In this document: piece after piece, positions 53,193-61,990 of the stretch | How positions within the stretch are numbered: the first letter of the stretch is position 1 | Layout of the letters: the number at the start of each line of letters is the position of its first letter | Source of the DNA: Victivallales bacterium | GTDB taxonomy: Bacteria > Verrucomicrobiota > Lentisphaeria > Oligosphaerales > Oligosphaeraceae | DNA: 64,000 bases | Reading direction: 5' to 3' | Assembly: GCA_017417585.1 (NCBI GenBank) | Contig: JAFPYX010000025.1 | Span: 98,710 to 162,709 of the forward strand | Notes under the pieces: model-generated | Database searches by the model: none | What the model saw: the letters and a program-made list of their open reading frames with translations, nothing else | What the model was told of the DNA's origin: nothing | Translations under genes and position numbers: made by a program

Positions 53193-54020
53193 TTAGAAAA
53201 GCGGGATGGTGGCGTGCACCTTGTCGATGATACCCTTCTTCTTGGCATTGCTGTTGGTCCGGGTCTTCTCCAGGTCGTCCCAGTCCGTGAGGGTCATCGT
53301 GGCGGCGGCGTGGCCGTCCGCGAACGCGACGTTACCGAACTTGCTGTGGCGGGCAGAGGTCGCCTCGATGATGGTGACGGAGCCGCTCTTGGTCTTCCAG
53401 AAGTGGTAGAGCTGCCAGGAAGCGTCGATGCCGGCCTGGCAGTTGCGGTCCCAGTAGAGCATCAGCATATCCGGGCTCTTGGACTGGATGGTCCTGCGCC
53501 AGTTGTTCCACATGCCGCCGTTGGCTTCAGTGCCCGTGCCATCACCGCCGTCGTTGGTGTCGGAGCAGTACTGGTTGGTGAAGTGGATGGAGGCATTCGC
53601 GGCATAGCCGATGCCGGGGCGCTTGGTCGGGTCGCCGTCCTTCGCGAAGGCCTTGTCCAAAGACGGGCACAGGAAGAGATTGTGTGGGGCTTCGCCCTTT
53701 GCTGCCCATTCTGCCGGGGTCTCAATGCGGAAATCCATCGTGGCATAGTTGAAGCAATACCAGTACATGTCGTCAGAAGCGAAGGGTTTTCCAGTGGAAT
53801 CAATAAAGATGTTCCTACCCCATTTCGAGGGCAGAAAGAAGTCGTCGAAGTCGTTGGAGTACATGATGTCGCCCAGGGCAATCTGCTTCAGGTTGTTGAT
53901 GCAGGAGATGGCACGGGCCTTTTCGCCGAATGCCAATTTGCAGGCAGTCAGCAGGCAGGCCAGCACAGCGACTACAACGAGAATCACCATCAGTTCAATC
54001 AAGGTAAAAGCCTTTCGCAT
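53193..54020 (-). CDS. Pseudopilin-like secreted protein (prepilin-type N-terminus)
   Basis: A 275-residue protein from ATG 54020. The N-terminus MRKA-FTLIELMVILVVVAVL is a class III prepilin signal: short basic leader, Ala at -1, Phe+1, Glu+5, then a hydrophobic helix. SCINNLKQIALGDIMYSNDF matches the pseudopilin-like proteins abundant in Lentisphaerota and Planctomycetota. The C-terminus has ARHSKFGNVAFADGHAAAT, the usual H...N..FADGH motif of this class. It is probably processed by a prepilin peptidase; whether it forms a filament is unknown. It is flanked by direct copies of the neighbouring gene's 3' end. Confidence 0.88.
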   Translation of the reverse strand: MRKAFTLIELMVILVVVAVLACLLTACKLAFGEKARAISCINNLKQIALGDIMYSNDFDDFFLPSKWGRNIFIDSTGKPFASDDMYWYCFNYATMDFRIETPAEWAAKGEAPHNLFLCPSLDKAFAKDGDPTKRPGIGYAANASIHFTNQYCSDTNDGGDGTGTEANGGMWNNWRRTIQSKSPDMLMLYWDRNCQAGIDASWQLYHFWKTKSGSVTIIEATSARHSKFGNVAFADGHAAATMTLTDWDDLEKTRTNSNAKKKGIIDKVHATIPLF

Positions 54021-54239
54021 TTTCTGTCCTCTTGTTAAAACGTTTTGTCCCTCCACACGGGCACCTAATTGAAGTCAATTCTGTGGTGTGAACAGCGGTT
54101 AATGTTTTTTGTCACTGATGTTACTGGTCATTTGTTCTCTGTAGTGCCTTCTTGAAGAACATAGCCCGAATCTTAAACCTTGCCCGTCAGTCCCCAGGCC
54201 TCCTGACTTGCCTTTTTCCCTTTGGACTTTCAACTCCAA

Positions 54240-55163
54240 TCAGAATTTCCACCCGCAGTCGCGGAGGAGCTGCATGAAGCGTCGTCCGTATTCGACATAG
54301 ACGTCGTAGCGGTACTTGCGCACGGTCTCGGTGTTGTCGTTGCCGCTGGGGTCGTGGAAGACCGCGCCGAGGTGAGGCTCCATGGAGAAGCCGCCGTCGT
54401 AGCCGGTCTTGAGCAGGTCGGTCATGATGGCGCGCACGTCGCCGCAGCCGTCGCCGGCGAAGGTGTACACGGGTGCGTCGCAGCCGTCGCCCGCCTCGTT
54501 CGGAAGCGACAGCCCGTCCTTGATGTGCACGTAGGAAATATAGGGCCGCACGCGCTTGTAGAACTCCCAGGCGGACTGGATCGGCCAGGGCTTCGGGCCG
54601 ATGCGGCGCGGGTTGAAGACGGGGTTGCCGGTGTCGAAGATGAGCGTGAAGGCGGGGCTGCCGTTCATCTGCTCGACCAGCTTGAGGGTGTGCAGGTGGC
54701 TCATCCCGCCGTAGTTCATGCAGTTCTCGTGCCCGTACACCACGCCGTTGTCCGCGCAGATCTGCACCAGCTCGCGCACCTTGCGGAAGATGATCGCCTC
54801 CAGCTCCGGCGAGTCGCCAGGCTCGTCCTTGGGAACCAGGAAGGACATGCCGCGCACCAGCTTGATCCCCAGCTTCTTCATGCGGGGCAGGGCGGTCAGC
54901 AGCTCCTGCTTGCTGGCCTCGAAGTCCTCTTCCTTGCGGGGATGGCGGCTCCAGTTCGCGATCGCGCTGCCGTAGCAGTTGATCTTGACGCCCGACTCCG
55001 CGAGCAGCTGCTCGACCTTCGCGAACTCCTCGTCGCTCATCGTGCCCAGCATCTTGCCGCCGATGTTGCGGGCCTCGATGTTGTTCCAGCCCAGTTCCTT
55101 GGTGGCTTTGATCTGCGTGGCAAAATCCGGTGATGCCTCGTCGGCGAAACCTGTGAAGAACAT
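54240..55163 (-). CDS. Sugar phosphate isomerase/epimerase (xylose-isomerase-like TIM barrel)
   Basis: A 307-residue AP_endonuc_2-type TIM barrel. Segments are FTGFADEASPDFATQIKATK, LGWNNIEARNIGG, INCYGSAIANW, VVYGHENCMNYGG (metal ligands His/Glu region), LIFDTGNPVF, YISYVHIKDG and GGFSMEPHLG (final Glu ligand). Members isomerise or epimerise sugars and inositol derivatives; the substrate is not known. It is followed downstream by the pseudopilin-like gene and preceded by the six-hairpin-like gene, 57 bp away, on the same strand. Confidence 0.88.
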   Translation of the reverse strand: MFFTGFADEASPDFATQIKATKELGWNNIEARNIGGKMLGTMSDEEFAKVEQLLAESGVKINCYGSAIANWSRHPRKEEDFEASKQELLTALPRMKKLGIKLVRGMSFLVPKDEPGDSPELEAIIFRKVRELVQICADNGVVYGHENCMNYGGMSHLHTLKLVEQMNGSPAFTLIFDTGNPVFNPRRIGPKPWPIQSAWEFYKRVRPYISYVHIKDGLSLPNEAGDGCDAPVYTFAGDGCGDVRAIMTDLLKTGYDGGFSMEPHLGAVFHDPSGNDNTETVRKYRYDVYVEYGRRFMQLLRDCGWKF

Positions 55164-55220
55164 GATGAGAATCCTTGTGGTTTAATTGTTATAACTAGTT
55201 TGTAATTAGAATGTTATGTA

Positions 55221-56441
55221 TTAACAAATCCATTTCCGGGTGGCCTCCTGGTCCAGAAGCAGCTGCGCCAGGCTCCAGCCGATCGGGGCGTTGGTCCATC
55301 CGGTGTAGATGCTGTCGGCACCTCCCTCGTAGTGGTTTCCGCCGCCCCATTGACGGGTAGTCAAGTCGAACATTCCGCGCCAACAGCCTTTCAGCTGGGG
55401 ACTATCGGCGGTATCCTGGATGTCCACCAGAAAATCCACAATGTCCAGGAGGAGCTGCCGGTAATTCTGGCCGCCAGGGAGTCTGGTAAACTGCGAGAAG
55501 GCGACCACTGCGAAATTCATCGTGTAAATCAAATCGACCAACTGGGTGCCGGATGGCGCCTCGTAGTGTTCGGCCGGCAGAAGGCAGGAACCGGGTGCCA
55601 TGCGTGCGACGATGCGTGCGGCCAACGTTTCCGCCAGTGGAAGCAGCCGGTCATTGAAATCCGGAAGTCGATGACAGTAGGCGACCGCCAACAGTGAATA
55701 GCATAGTTCGCTGCAGTTCCAGGAGTCGAGCCGTTCGCGAACAAAGTCGAAATAGGCGTCGATCTGGCGATTCCAGTTGTCCTTTTCCTCTTGGGCGGCA
55801 AGTGGCCAGGCGGCTGCCAGCGCGGCGGCGGCCAGTCCTCCCCAGTGCGGAAGGCGCAGGTTGCCGAGCCAGCGTGGCTGAAAGTCTGGTTGTTCGTCAG
55901 GGAAATTGGCCGCAAATGCCTGGTAGAGTGCCTGTGCACCAGCCAAGGCATAGTGGCGCATTTGGAATTTGTCGTCCAATTCGGGATACTCTTCGGCGAT
56001 GTCTAGCGCAAGGATAATGCACCATGCGTTGTCATCGTAGTAAACATTGGGTGTCCAGCGAATGTGGCTCCAGTTCCAGCACCCGAGAGGGTAGGGCTCG
56101 TTCCGCTTGTGGTGCGAGAGCAGCCCGCTTCGGCAGTATAGGTATTCGAGGAGATTGTTGCCCACACTGGCGTTGCGCGGGTGGTCGAAAAGCTTGGCCA
56201 TTTGCAGGAAATACCACGCACACTGGAAGTTGCAGTCCGCCCGGCGCTGCTCGATGACATAGCCGTCCGGCTTTGGCGTCCACGACGGGAAGGAGTCCAG
56301 CGTCTGTTGCAGCGCCTCGTTGTTGCCGGCCAGAAGCATTCGCTCGGCGACTCCCCAAAAGCCGTCTGGCTGGGAGAGTACGCCGGAGTTCAAAAACCAG
56401 TCGCGATTGGCTTGGAGGGCTCGGAGTATTCGCGGATTCAT
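55221..56441 (-). CDS. Putative six-hairpin (alpha/alpha-barrel) glycosidase-like protein
   Basis: A 406-residue protein from ATG 56441 (MNPRILRALQANRDWFLNSG). The upstream open frame only reads the neighbouring hydrolase out of frame. Repeated Trp/Tyr-rich helical pairs (NVYYDDNAWCIILALDIAEE, LPHWGGLAAAALAAAWPLAA, WNCSELCYSLLAVAY) resemble alpha/alpha six-hairpin glycosidases or epimerases. YDDNAW is like the acid motif of GH76/GH88-type barrels. No signal peptide is seen. The context with a sugar isomerase suggests carbohydrate metabolism; the family is not certain. Confidence 0.65.
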   Translation of the reverse strand: MNPRILRALQANRDWFLNSGVLSQPDGFWGVAERMLLAGNNEALQQTLDSFPSWTPKPDGYVIEQRRADCNFQCAWYFLQMAKLFDHPRNASVGNNLLEYLYCRSGLLSHHKRNEPYPLGCWNWSHIRWTPNVYYDDNAWCIILALDIAEEYPELDDKFQMRHYALAGAQALYQAFAANFPDEQPDFQPRWLGNLRLPHWGGLAAAALAAAWPLAAQEEKDNWNRQIDAYFDFVRERLDSWNCSELCYSLLAVAYCHRLPDFNDRLLPLAETLAARIVARMAPGSCLLPAEHYEAPSGTQLVDLIYTMNFAVVAFSQFTRLPGGQNYRQLLLDIVDFLVDIQDTADSPQLKGCWRGMFDLTTRQWGGGNHYEGGADSIYTGWTNAPIGWSLAQLLLDQEATRKWIC

Positions 56442-56529
56442 GATGCGGAATCGTGGATTAAGCAAAAACACTGGCAGACGTTTTTGATACGCCCCATGGG
56501 TTAATATATGGGACAATTGCCAACCTGTC

Positions 56530-57372
56530 TCAAGGGACGTAAACCTCCAGCCCGTCGCAGGCCGCGCGGACGCGGTGCGGCGCGAAGAACGCCTCCAGCT
56601 CGCGGTGCAAAGCATGTCCCGCATGGCTGAAATGGATTCCGAAGACCTGCGAGGCGTCGGTCAGACAGCCCATGTCGCGAAGCCGCTGGACAACGCGCAG
56701 GGTGGTTGCGGCTCCCATGTGGTCGTCATCGTAGTCGGCCTTGAACAGCCCGAAGGTGGCGTCCAGGAACGCAAGGTCGATGTGCCTTCCTTCCAAAGCC
56801 TTCCAGGTCTCCTCCGGGTAGTATCCGGAGTCGTTTCCGATGAACACCGAGCGCCCGTTTCGGGCAAGGAGATAGACCAGCGCCTCGATGTGGTGGTGCT
56901 TGGCCGCCAGCGGAAGGATGTCCAGGTCGCCGTCCGTGACCGCGTGTCCAGCGGCCAGGCAGACATCGTCGATGTCCATCTCGCCGAAAGAGCGCACGCC
57001 TTCGTTCTGGAGCGCCCAGGTTTGCAGGGCGATGAGCGTGGGCTTGCTGGCGAAGAGCTTCAGGCGGGTGTGGTTCATCGACCAGCCGGTTCGGCGGTAG
57101 GTCAGCAGCTCGGGGTTGATGTGGTCGCCGTGACGATGCGTATGGAGGATGCGTCTCAGGCGGTGCAGCTCCACGCCGTAGGTTACCGACTGCCAGTAGG
57201 CGTCCGGCCCGAAGTCCACGATGGTGTCGTCGTCGATGAGATACGAGGTCCGTCTTCGCAGGTCGCGCGGGTCCTGCGAGGCGCGTGCCCGCCGGCAGGT
57301 CTCGCAGTCGCAGAAGGGGCTGGGAAAGCCGTTGGCGGTGCCGGAACCGAGGATTTTGACGCGAAGCGACAT
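56530..57372 (-). CDS. PhnP-like MBL-fold metallo-hydrolase (copy 1)
   Basis: A 280-residue metallo-beta-lactamase-fold phosphodiesterase. An N-terminal structural zinc knuckle CDCETC (~residues 21-26) as in PhnP is followed by YLIDDDTIVDFGPD, then HTHRHGDH (HxHxDH metal site), FIGNDSGYY, LAFLDATFG, DHMGAATTLR and FGIHFSHAGH. All metal ligands appear present. It is a close paralogue of the gene 3 bp upstream. PhnP acts on cyclic phosphate diesters in phosphonate breakdown, but no other phn gene is seen, so the substrate is open. Confidence 0.88.
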   Translation of the reverse strand: MSLRVKILGSGTANGFPSPFCDCETCRRARASQDPRDLRRRTSYLIDDDTIVDFGPDAYWQSVTYGVELHRLRRILHTHRHGDHINPELLTYRRTGWSMNHTRLKLFASKPTLIALQTWALQNEGVRSFGEMDIDDVCLAAGHAVTDGDLDILPLAAKHHHIEALVYLLARNGRSVFIGNDSGYYPEETWKALEGRHIDLAFLDATFGLFKADYDDDHMGAATTLRVVQRLRDMGCLTDASQVFGIHFSHAGHALHRELEAFFAPHRVRAACDGLEVYVP

Positions 57373-57375
57373 CGG

Positions 57376-58212
57376 CTATGCCTCCAGAACCAGGCCGTCG
57401 TAGGCGACCTCGATGCGGTGCGGCGCGAAGTACGCCTCCAGCTCACTGTGGATGCTCCCGCCGTTGTGGCTGAAGTGCGTGGCGACGAGGCGCGAGGCAT
57501 CGTCCGCGCAGCCCATCTCACGCAGCCGCTCGGCGACCTTGACGACCGTCGCGGCACCCATGTGGCCGCGTTCCTGGCTGGCGTATTTCAAGGAGGACGT
57601 GGAGTCCAGCAACGCGAGGTCGATGTGTTTTCCCTCCAGGTGCCTCCAGACCTCCGGCAGGAAGTAGCCCGTGTCGTTGCCGACGAGCAGGGTCTTGCCG
57701 CCGCGGGAGATGAGGTAGAGCAGCGGGGCCTTGCCAGGCGCGTGGTCGGCCTCCAGCGGGAGAATGCGCAGGTCGCCGTCCGTGGCCTCTTGGTAAGCGC
57801 GAAGCGCGACGGGCTCCACGAGCACTTCGTCAAAGGAGACGGACTCGCCTTCGGCGGTCAGACGATGCAAGAGCATGCTCAGCGTGTAGTGACTGCCCAG
57901 GACTTTCAGCGGGTGGGAACACTGGCTGTAGCCTTTGTGGCGCCACATCAGCTCGGTGGCGTTCTGGTGGTCCAGGTGCGCGTGCGTGAAGAGGATCCGC
58001 CGGATGTCCGACAGGTCGATGCCGAAAGCGGTGGCCTGGAAGAAGGCGTCGGGACCGAAGTCCACCAGCGTGTCGTCGTCAAGGAGATAGGATGCGCGCC
58101 GCCGCACGTCGCGCGGGTCGCCCTTTCGGCGGATTTCGCGGCAGTTCTCGCACTCGCAGAAGATGGCGGGACACGCCTCGGCCGCCGCCGTGCCTAGAAT
58201 TTTGACTCGCAT
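57376..58212 (-). CDS. PhnP-like MBL-fold metallo-hydrolase (copy 2)
   Basis: A 278-residue paralogue of the next gene, with the same layout: CECENC zinc knuckle, YLLDDDTLVDFGPD, FTHAHLDHQNATELMW (HxHxDH), LVGNDTGYF, LALLDSTSSL, GHMGAATVVK and VATHFSHNGGSIHSELEAYF. The ends of the two proteins are the most alike (ELEAFFAPHRV / ELEAYFAPHRI), pointing to tandem duplication and divergence. It is the first gene of the pair, divergent from the restriction-methylation gene. Confidence 0.88.
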   Translation of the reverse strand: MRVKILGTAAAEACPAIFCECENCREIRRKGDPRDVRRRASYLLDDDTLVDFGPDAFFQATAFGIDLSDIRRILFTHAHLDHQNATELMWRHKGYSQCSHPLKVLGSHYTLSMLLHRLTAEGESVSFDEVLVEPVALRAYQEATDGDLRILPLEADHAPGKAPLLYLISRGGKTLLVGNDTGYFLPEVWRHLEGKHIDLALLDSTSSLKYASQERGHMGAATVVKVAERLREMGCADDASRLVATHFSHNGGSIHSELEAYFAPHRIEVAYDGLVLEA

Positions 58213-58298
58213 GGGGATGCAGGTTTCGTGGTGGGGGGATTGGTATTTGGCTTAATATAAAAGGAAAATGAAAACAAGGCGCGAAATGGTTGTGCTTT

Positions 58299-58327
58299 TT
58301 GACGGAAGTTGGCACATAACTTGTATA
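58299..58327 (+). promoter_or_regulatory. Predicted sigma-70-type promoter of the restriction-methylation gene
   Basis: TTGACG (58299-58304), 17-nt spacer, TGTATA (58322-58327). It implies transcription from about 58334, downstream of the TTG at 58309 and upstream of the ATG at 58390. Confidence 0.5.
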
Positions 58328-58389
58328 TTATCAGCATAGACCTGTTTTCAGCGACAAAAAACGCAGTTTCACCGCTTGTCCTCCAGGAT

Positions 58390-61296
58390 ATGACCGACAA
58401 GGAACGACAACAAGCCGCCAGGAAGTTCGCCGCCTACTGGCAGGAGCGCGGCAAGGAGAAGTCCGAGAAGGATTCCTTCTGGCTCAACCTCCTCACCGCT
58501 GTCTTCGGCGTGGAGGACGCGCACGCCCAGATCTCCTTCGAGAAGACCGTGCGGCTCGACGGCAAGGAGAAGTTCATCGACGCCTATCTGCCCAAGACAC
58601 ACGTCCTCATCGAGCAGAAGGACCAAGCCGTGAAGCTCAACCGCAGCTACAAGCAGTCCGACGGCGCGGAGCTGACGCCATACGGCCAGGCGAAGCGCTA
58701 CAACGACAACCTGCCCTACGGCGAACGCGCACGATGGATTGTCGTCTCCAATTTCCATACCTTCCTAATCTACGACATGGAGCGTCCGGGCGCCGCCCCC
58801 GAGGAGGTCACGCTGGCGGAGTTCGCCAAGGCGCCGTGGCGGCTCGCCTTCCTCGTCTCGCCGGAGGCCCACCGCGTGCAGCGCGAGACGGTGATTTCGC
58901 TGGAGGCCGGCGAATTGGTCCACCAGCTCTACGACGGGCTGCTCAGGAGCTACGGCAACGACGCCCCGGAGACGCTGTGCCACCTGAACGTCCTCTGCGT
59001 CCGTCTGGTCTTCTGCCTCTATGCGGAGGACGCGGGGCTCTTCCAGAGCCACACCGCCTTCCACGACTACCTCACGCGCTTCGAGCCACGCGACCTGCGC
59101 CGCGCACTGCTCGACCTCTTCGCGGTCCTCGACACTCCTGAAGGCGCCCGCGACCCCTATCTGGACGACGATCTGAAGGCATTCCCCTATGTCAACGGCG
59201 GGCTCTTCGAGGACCGCAACGCACTCGTGCCGCCGTTCGACGGCGCGCTCAAGACGCTCCTGCTCGCCAAGGCAAGCGACGACTTCGACTGGTCGCAGAT
59301 CTCCCCCACCATCTTCGGCGCCATCTTCGAGTCCACCCTGAACCCCGCGAACCGCCGTGCGGCCGGGATGCACTACACCACCATCGAGAACATCCACAAG
59401 GTCATCGACCCCCTCTTCCTCGACGGACTCAAGGCGGAACTGGAGGATGCCCTCAAGGCCACGAAGCACCGCGCCCTGAAACTCCATGCCTTCCAGGACA
59501 AGCTCGCCAGCCTGGTCTTCCTCGACCCCGCCTGCGGCTCCGGAAACTTCCTCACCGAGACCTATCTCGCCCTCCGAAGGCTCGAAAACCGCGTGCTCGG
59601 AGCCTTCCTGGCGGACCAGCCCGAACAGCGGGAGTTCAACCTCGGGGACCTCGTGAAGGTCTCCATCCACCAGTTCTACGGCATCGAAATCAACGACTTC
59701 GCCGCCGCCGTCGCCAAGACCGCGCTCTGGATCGCCGAGTCGCAGATGTTCCGCGAAACCGAAGAGCTTCTCCAGACGCCAAAGGATTTCCTTCCGCTCA
59801 AGTCCAATGCCAACATCGTTGTCGGAAACGCCTTGAAAATTGACTGGAACTCATTGGTATCAAAAGAGTTATTGAGTTATATCATGGGCAACCCGCCCTT
59901 CATCGGCGCACGACTGATGGATGCCAGTCAAAAACAGGATATTCTGGACACCTTTGGACAAAAATGGCCAAACATAGGCAATTTGGACTATGTCTGCTGC
60001 TGGTACAAGAAGGCCGCGGAGTTGATGCAGGGCACGCAAATCCACGCCGCGTTGGTTTCGACGAACTCCATCACGCAGGGCGGGCAGGTCGCGGACCTCT
60101 GGCAGCGGCTGATTCAGAAGTACGGCGTAGAAATCGACTTCGCGTACCGTACCTTCAAGTGGTTCTCGGAGGCGAAGGACATGGCGCAGGTCCACGTCGT
60201 GGTCATCGGCTTCAGCGTTGGCAGTGCTAGTTCGGCTAGTCCTTCTAGCCTTTCTAGCCCGGCTAGATCGGCTAGCCCTGCTAGCAAAATCATCTTTGAT
60301 GGCGAAAGCGCCATTCCTGCCCGGCACATCAATCCCTATCTCATTGACAGCCCGGATGTCTTTATCGAAAGCCGCCCCAAGCCCGTCTGCGATGTGCCGG
60401 AAATCGGCATCGGCAACAAGCCCATCGACGGCGGGAACTACCTCTTCACGGAAGAGGAGATGCGCGAGTTCCTGAAGAAGGAGCCTGCCGCCGAACCGTT
60501 CTTCCATCCGTGGTACGGCGCGGAGGAGTTCATCCACCGAAAGCCGCGCTACTGCCTTTGGCTGGGCGACTGCACGCCCGCGCAACTCCACGCGATGCCG
60601 CAGTGCCTCAAGCGAGTCGAGGCCGTGAGGAATTTCAGGCTTGCCAGCAAAAGTGAAGGCACTCGAAAGCTTGCCGAACGACCAACTCACTTCCATGTCG
60701 AAAATATGCCGCAGGGAAATTATATCGTAATACCAGAAGTATCTTCAGAACGAAGGTTTTACCTCCCGATTGGTTACATGGATTCAAATGTCCTCTGCAG
60801 CAATAAACTGCGTTTAATGCCTGACGCTACCTTATATCACTTTGGCGTCCTGACCAGCGACGTGCACAACGCATGGATGCGCGTGGTCACGGGACGCCTT
60901 AAGAGCGACTACCGCTATTCGAAGGACATCGTTTACAACAACTTCCCCTGGCCTGAGATGGCCTGCCCCCGCGCGAGCGAAGCCGCGCAAAATTCCCCGC
61001 GGATTGGGATAGGGGGTGCGGGGGAAAGGGAAAGGCATTCAGTGCCTTTGCCCTTGCCCCCGCAGCGCGTAGCGCAAGGCACCGTAGAGAAAATTTCCGC
61101 GGCGGCGCAGGCGATATTGGACGCACGGGCGAAGTATCCCGACAGTTCCCTTGCGGACCTCTATGACCCCCTCACCATGCCCGACGAACTGCGCAAGGCC
61201 CACAAGGCCAACGACCTCGCCGTCCGCGCCGCCTACGGCTTCGCCAAAGACCTCCCCGAAGCCGAAGTCGTCGCGAAACTCTTTGCGCTGAGATGA
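58390..61296 (+). CDS. MmeI-like type IIG/IIL restriction-modification enzyme (DNA methyltransferase with N-terminal nuclease)
   Basis: A 968-residue single-chain enzyme from ATG 58390. The N-terminal PD-(D/E)XK nuclease is FIDAYLPKTHVLIEQKDQA with Asp64, Glu75 and Lys77. A helical spacer follows. The N6-adenine methyltransferase core has TIFGAIFESTLNP, MHYTT, LVFLDPACGSGNFLTETYLA (SAM motif I) and IMGNPPFIGARLM (NPPF catalytic motif, ~residue 500). GEFLN-like and DYVCCWYKKAAELM segments and a C-terminal target-recognition and helical region complete it. No separate nuclease or specificity gene is adjacent, as expected for this class. Two insertions interrupt the C-terminal half without breaking the frame: a 9-nt repeat (residues 613-633) and a palindromic element (~residues 859-898). 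Their effect on activity is unknown. Confidence 0.9.
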   Translation: MTDKERQQAARKFAAYWQERGKEKSEKDSFWLNLLTAVFGVEDAHAQISFEKTVRLDGKEKFIDAYLPKTHVLIEQKDQAVKLNRSYKQSDGAELTPYGQAKRYNDNLPYGERARWIVVSNFHTFLIYDMERPGAAPEEVTLAEFAKAPWRLAFLVSPEAHRVQRETVISLEAGELVHQLYDGLLRSYGNDAPETLCHLNVLCVRLVFCLYAEDAGLFQSHTAFHDYLTRFEPRDLRRALLDLFAVLDTPEGARDPYLDDDLKAFPYVNGGLFEDRNALVPPFDGALKTLLLAKASDDFDWSQISPTIFGAIFESTLNPANRRAAGMHYTTIENIHKVIDPLFLDGLKAELEDALKATKHRALKLHAFQDKLASLVFLDPACGSGNFLTETYLALRRLENRVLGAFLADQPEQREFNLGDLVKVSIHQFYGIEINDFAAAVAKTALWIAESQMFRETEELLQTPKDFLPLKSNANIVVGNALKIDWNSLVSKELLSYIMGNPPFIGARLMDASQKQDILDTFGQKWPNIGNLDYVCCWYKKAAELMQGTQIHAALVSTNSITQGGQVADLWQRLIQKYGVEIDFAYRTFKWFSEAKDMAQVHVVVIGFSVGSASSASPSSLSSPARSASPASKIIFDGESAIPARHINPYLIDSPDVFIESRPKPVCDVPEIGIGNKPIDGGNYLFTEEEMREFLKKEPAAEPFFHPWYGAEEFIHRKPRYCLWLGDCTPAQLHAMPQCLKRVEAVRNFRLASKSEGTRKLAERPTHFHVENMPQGNYIVIPEVSSERRFYLPIGYMDSNVLCSNKLRLMPDATLYHFGVLTSDVHNAWMRVVTGRLKSDYRYSKDIVYNNFPWPEMACPRASEAAQNSPRIGIGGAGERERHSVPLPLPPQRVAQGTVEKISAAAQAILDARAKYPDSSLADLYDPLTMPDELRKAHKANDLAVRAAYGFAKDLPEAEVVAKLFALR
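60226..60288. repeat. In-frame 9-nt tandem repeat inside the restriction-methylation gene
   Basis: Seven units of (G/T)CTAG-NNNN: GCTAGTTCG, GCTAGTCCT, TCTAGCCTT, TCTAGCCCG, GCTAGATCG, GCTAGCCCT, GCTAGCAAA. They encode a Ser/Ala/Pro-rich loop. The 9-nt period preserves the frame. Confidence 0.92.
60966..61083. repeat. Palindromic element inserted in frame in the restriction-methylation gene
   Basis: The core 61017-61064 is a near-perfect inverted repeat (TGCGGGGG-AAAGGG... with ...CCCTTGCCCCCGCA around ATTCAG), flanked by GCGCGAGCGAAGCCGCGC and GCGCGTAGCGC. It encodes about 39 residues rich in Pro/Arg/Gly/Ser between NNFPWPEMACP and VEKISAAAQAILDARA. These two segments would join naturally in relatives (NNFPWP..., then an AAQAILDAR helix). 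Confidence 0.85.
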
Positions 61297-61990
61297 GGCT
61301 TTGCTTCTGCGGTCCCCCCGGGATGCCTGGGACCAGTGGGGCACTTTCCCAATCGTCCCAATCGTCCCACCGAGGCAAGAAAAATATCATTTCCCCCCAA
61401 AACGGAAATACGCCGTCATTGGCCTGAACCGACATCAGCTTTCCAAGAGGTATTCAAGCCGCAAAGCGGCGCAGGAATCTAGTCGTGGGGTGGCTTGTCA
61501 CGCCGTAGCTCATCGCCTCTTTGCCCGCGCCAAATCTTCCGTCCCATGGCACTCTTGTCCGGTAGAAACACTTGCGATTCCAGTGAAAATCATCCGAAAA
61601 TCATGGAAAAAACTGGATTGCGGGGGAAAGCATCCACCGGGGCTTGACAAGGCGGTCTCCAGACGGGATTGTAATAGGGGTGGAGGCCGGGGGTGGCGGG
61701 TGTACCCACTATGGATAAGGCCATGCGGAGATGCCCCGGGGACCCCTTTTTGAGGCCGTCTTGAGGGACGGTTGCCGCCATGCCATTCCTGTGGGCTGCC
61801 CTCACGGCCGCGCATGTTGCAGGACTGCAATTTTTACCGGACGACGGTGGCCTCATGGCAGAAATTCGAAGATGAATTGCTTGTTGTCGGTCAGTTTTGC
61901 ATAGGTGATTTATAGTAATGGAAATTGCCAAGTCGTTCTTTTCAGTTGTCTTGACTTTACCAACCCACCTGTTTTAGGAAAATCGCATCC
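61297..61990. other. Gene-free region upstream of PPi-PFK
   Basis: Short open frames are present on both strands, but none has a recognisable domain or ribosome site. TTGACA at about 61644 and TTGACT at about 61951 are possible -35 boxes, without a convincing -10 at ideal spacing. The promoter of the phosphofructokinase gene should lie here. Confidence 0.5.

Noticed and set aside
58309..58389. Upstream TTG start of the restriction-methylation gene
   Set aside because: It would lie between or upstream of the predicted -10 box and the transcription start, and family similarity begins at the ATG at 58390.
61301..61830. 150- and 106-residue ORFs upstream of PPi-PFK
   Set aside because: They overlap on opposite strands, show no recognisable motif and lack ribosome-binding sites.
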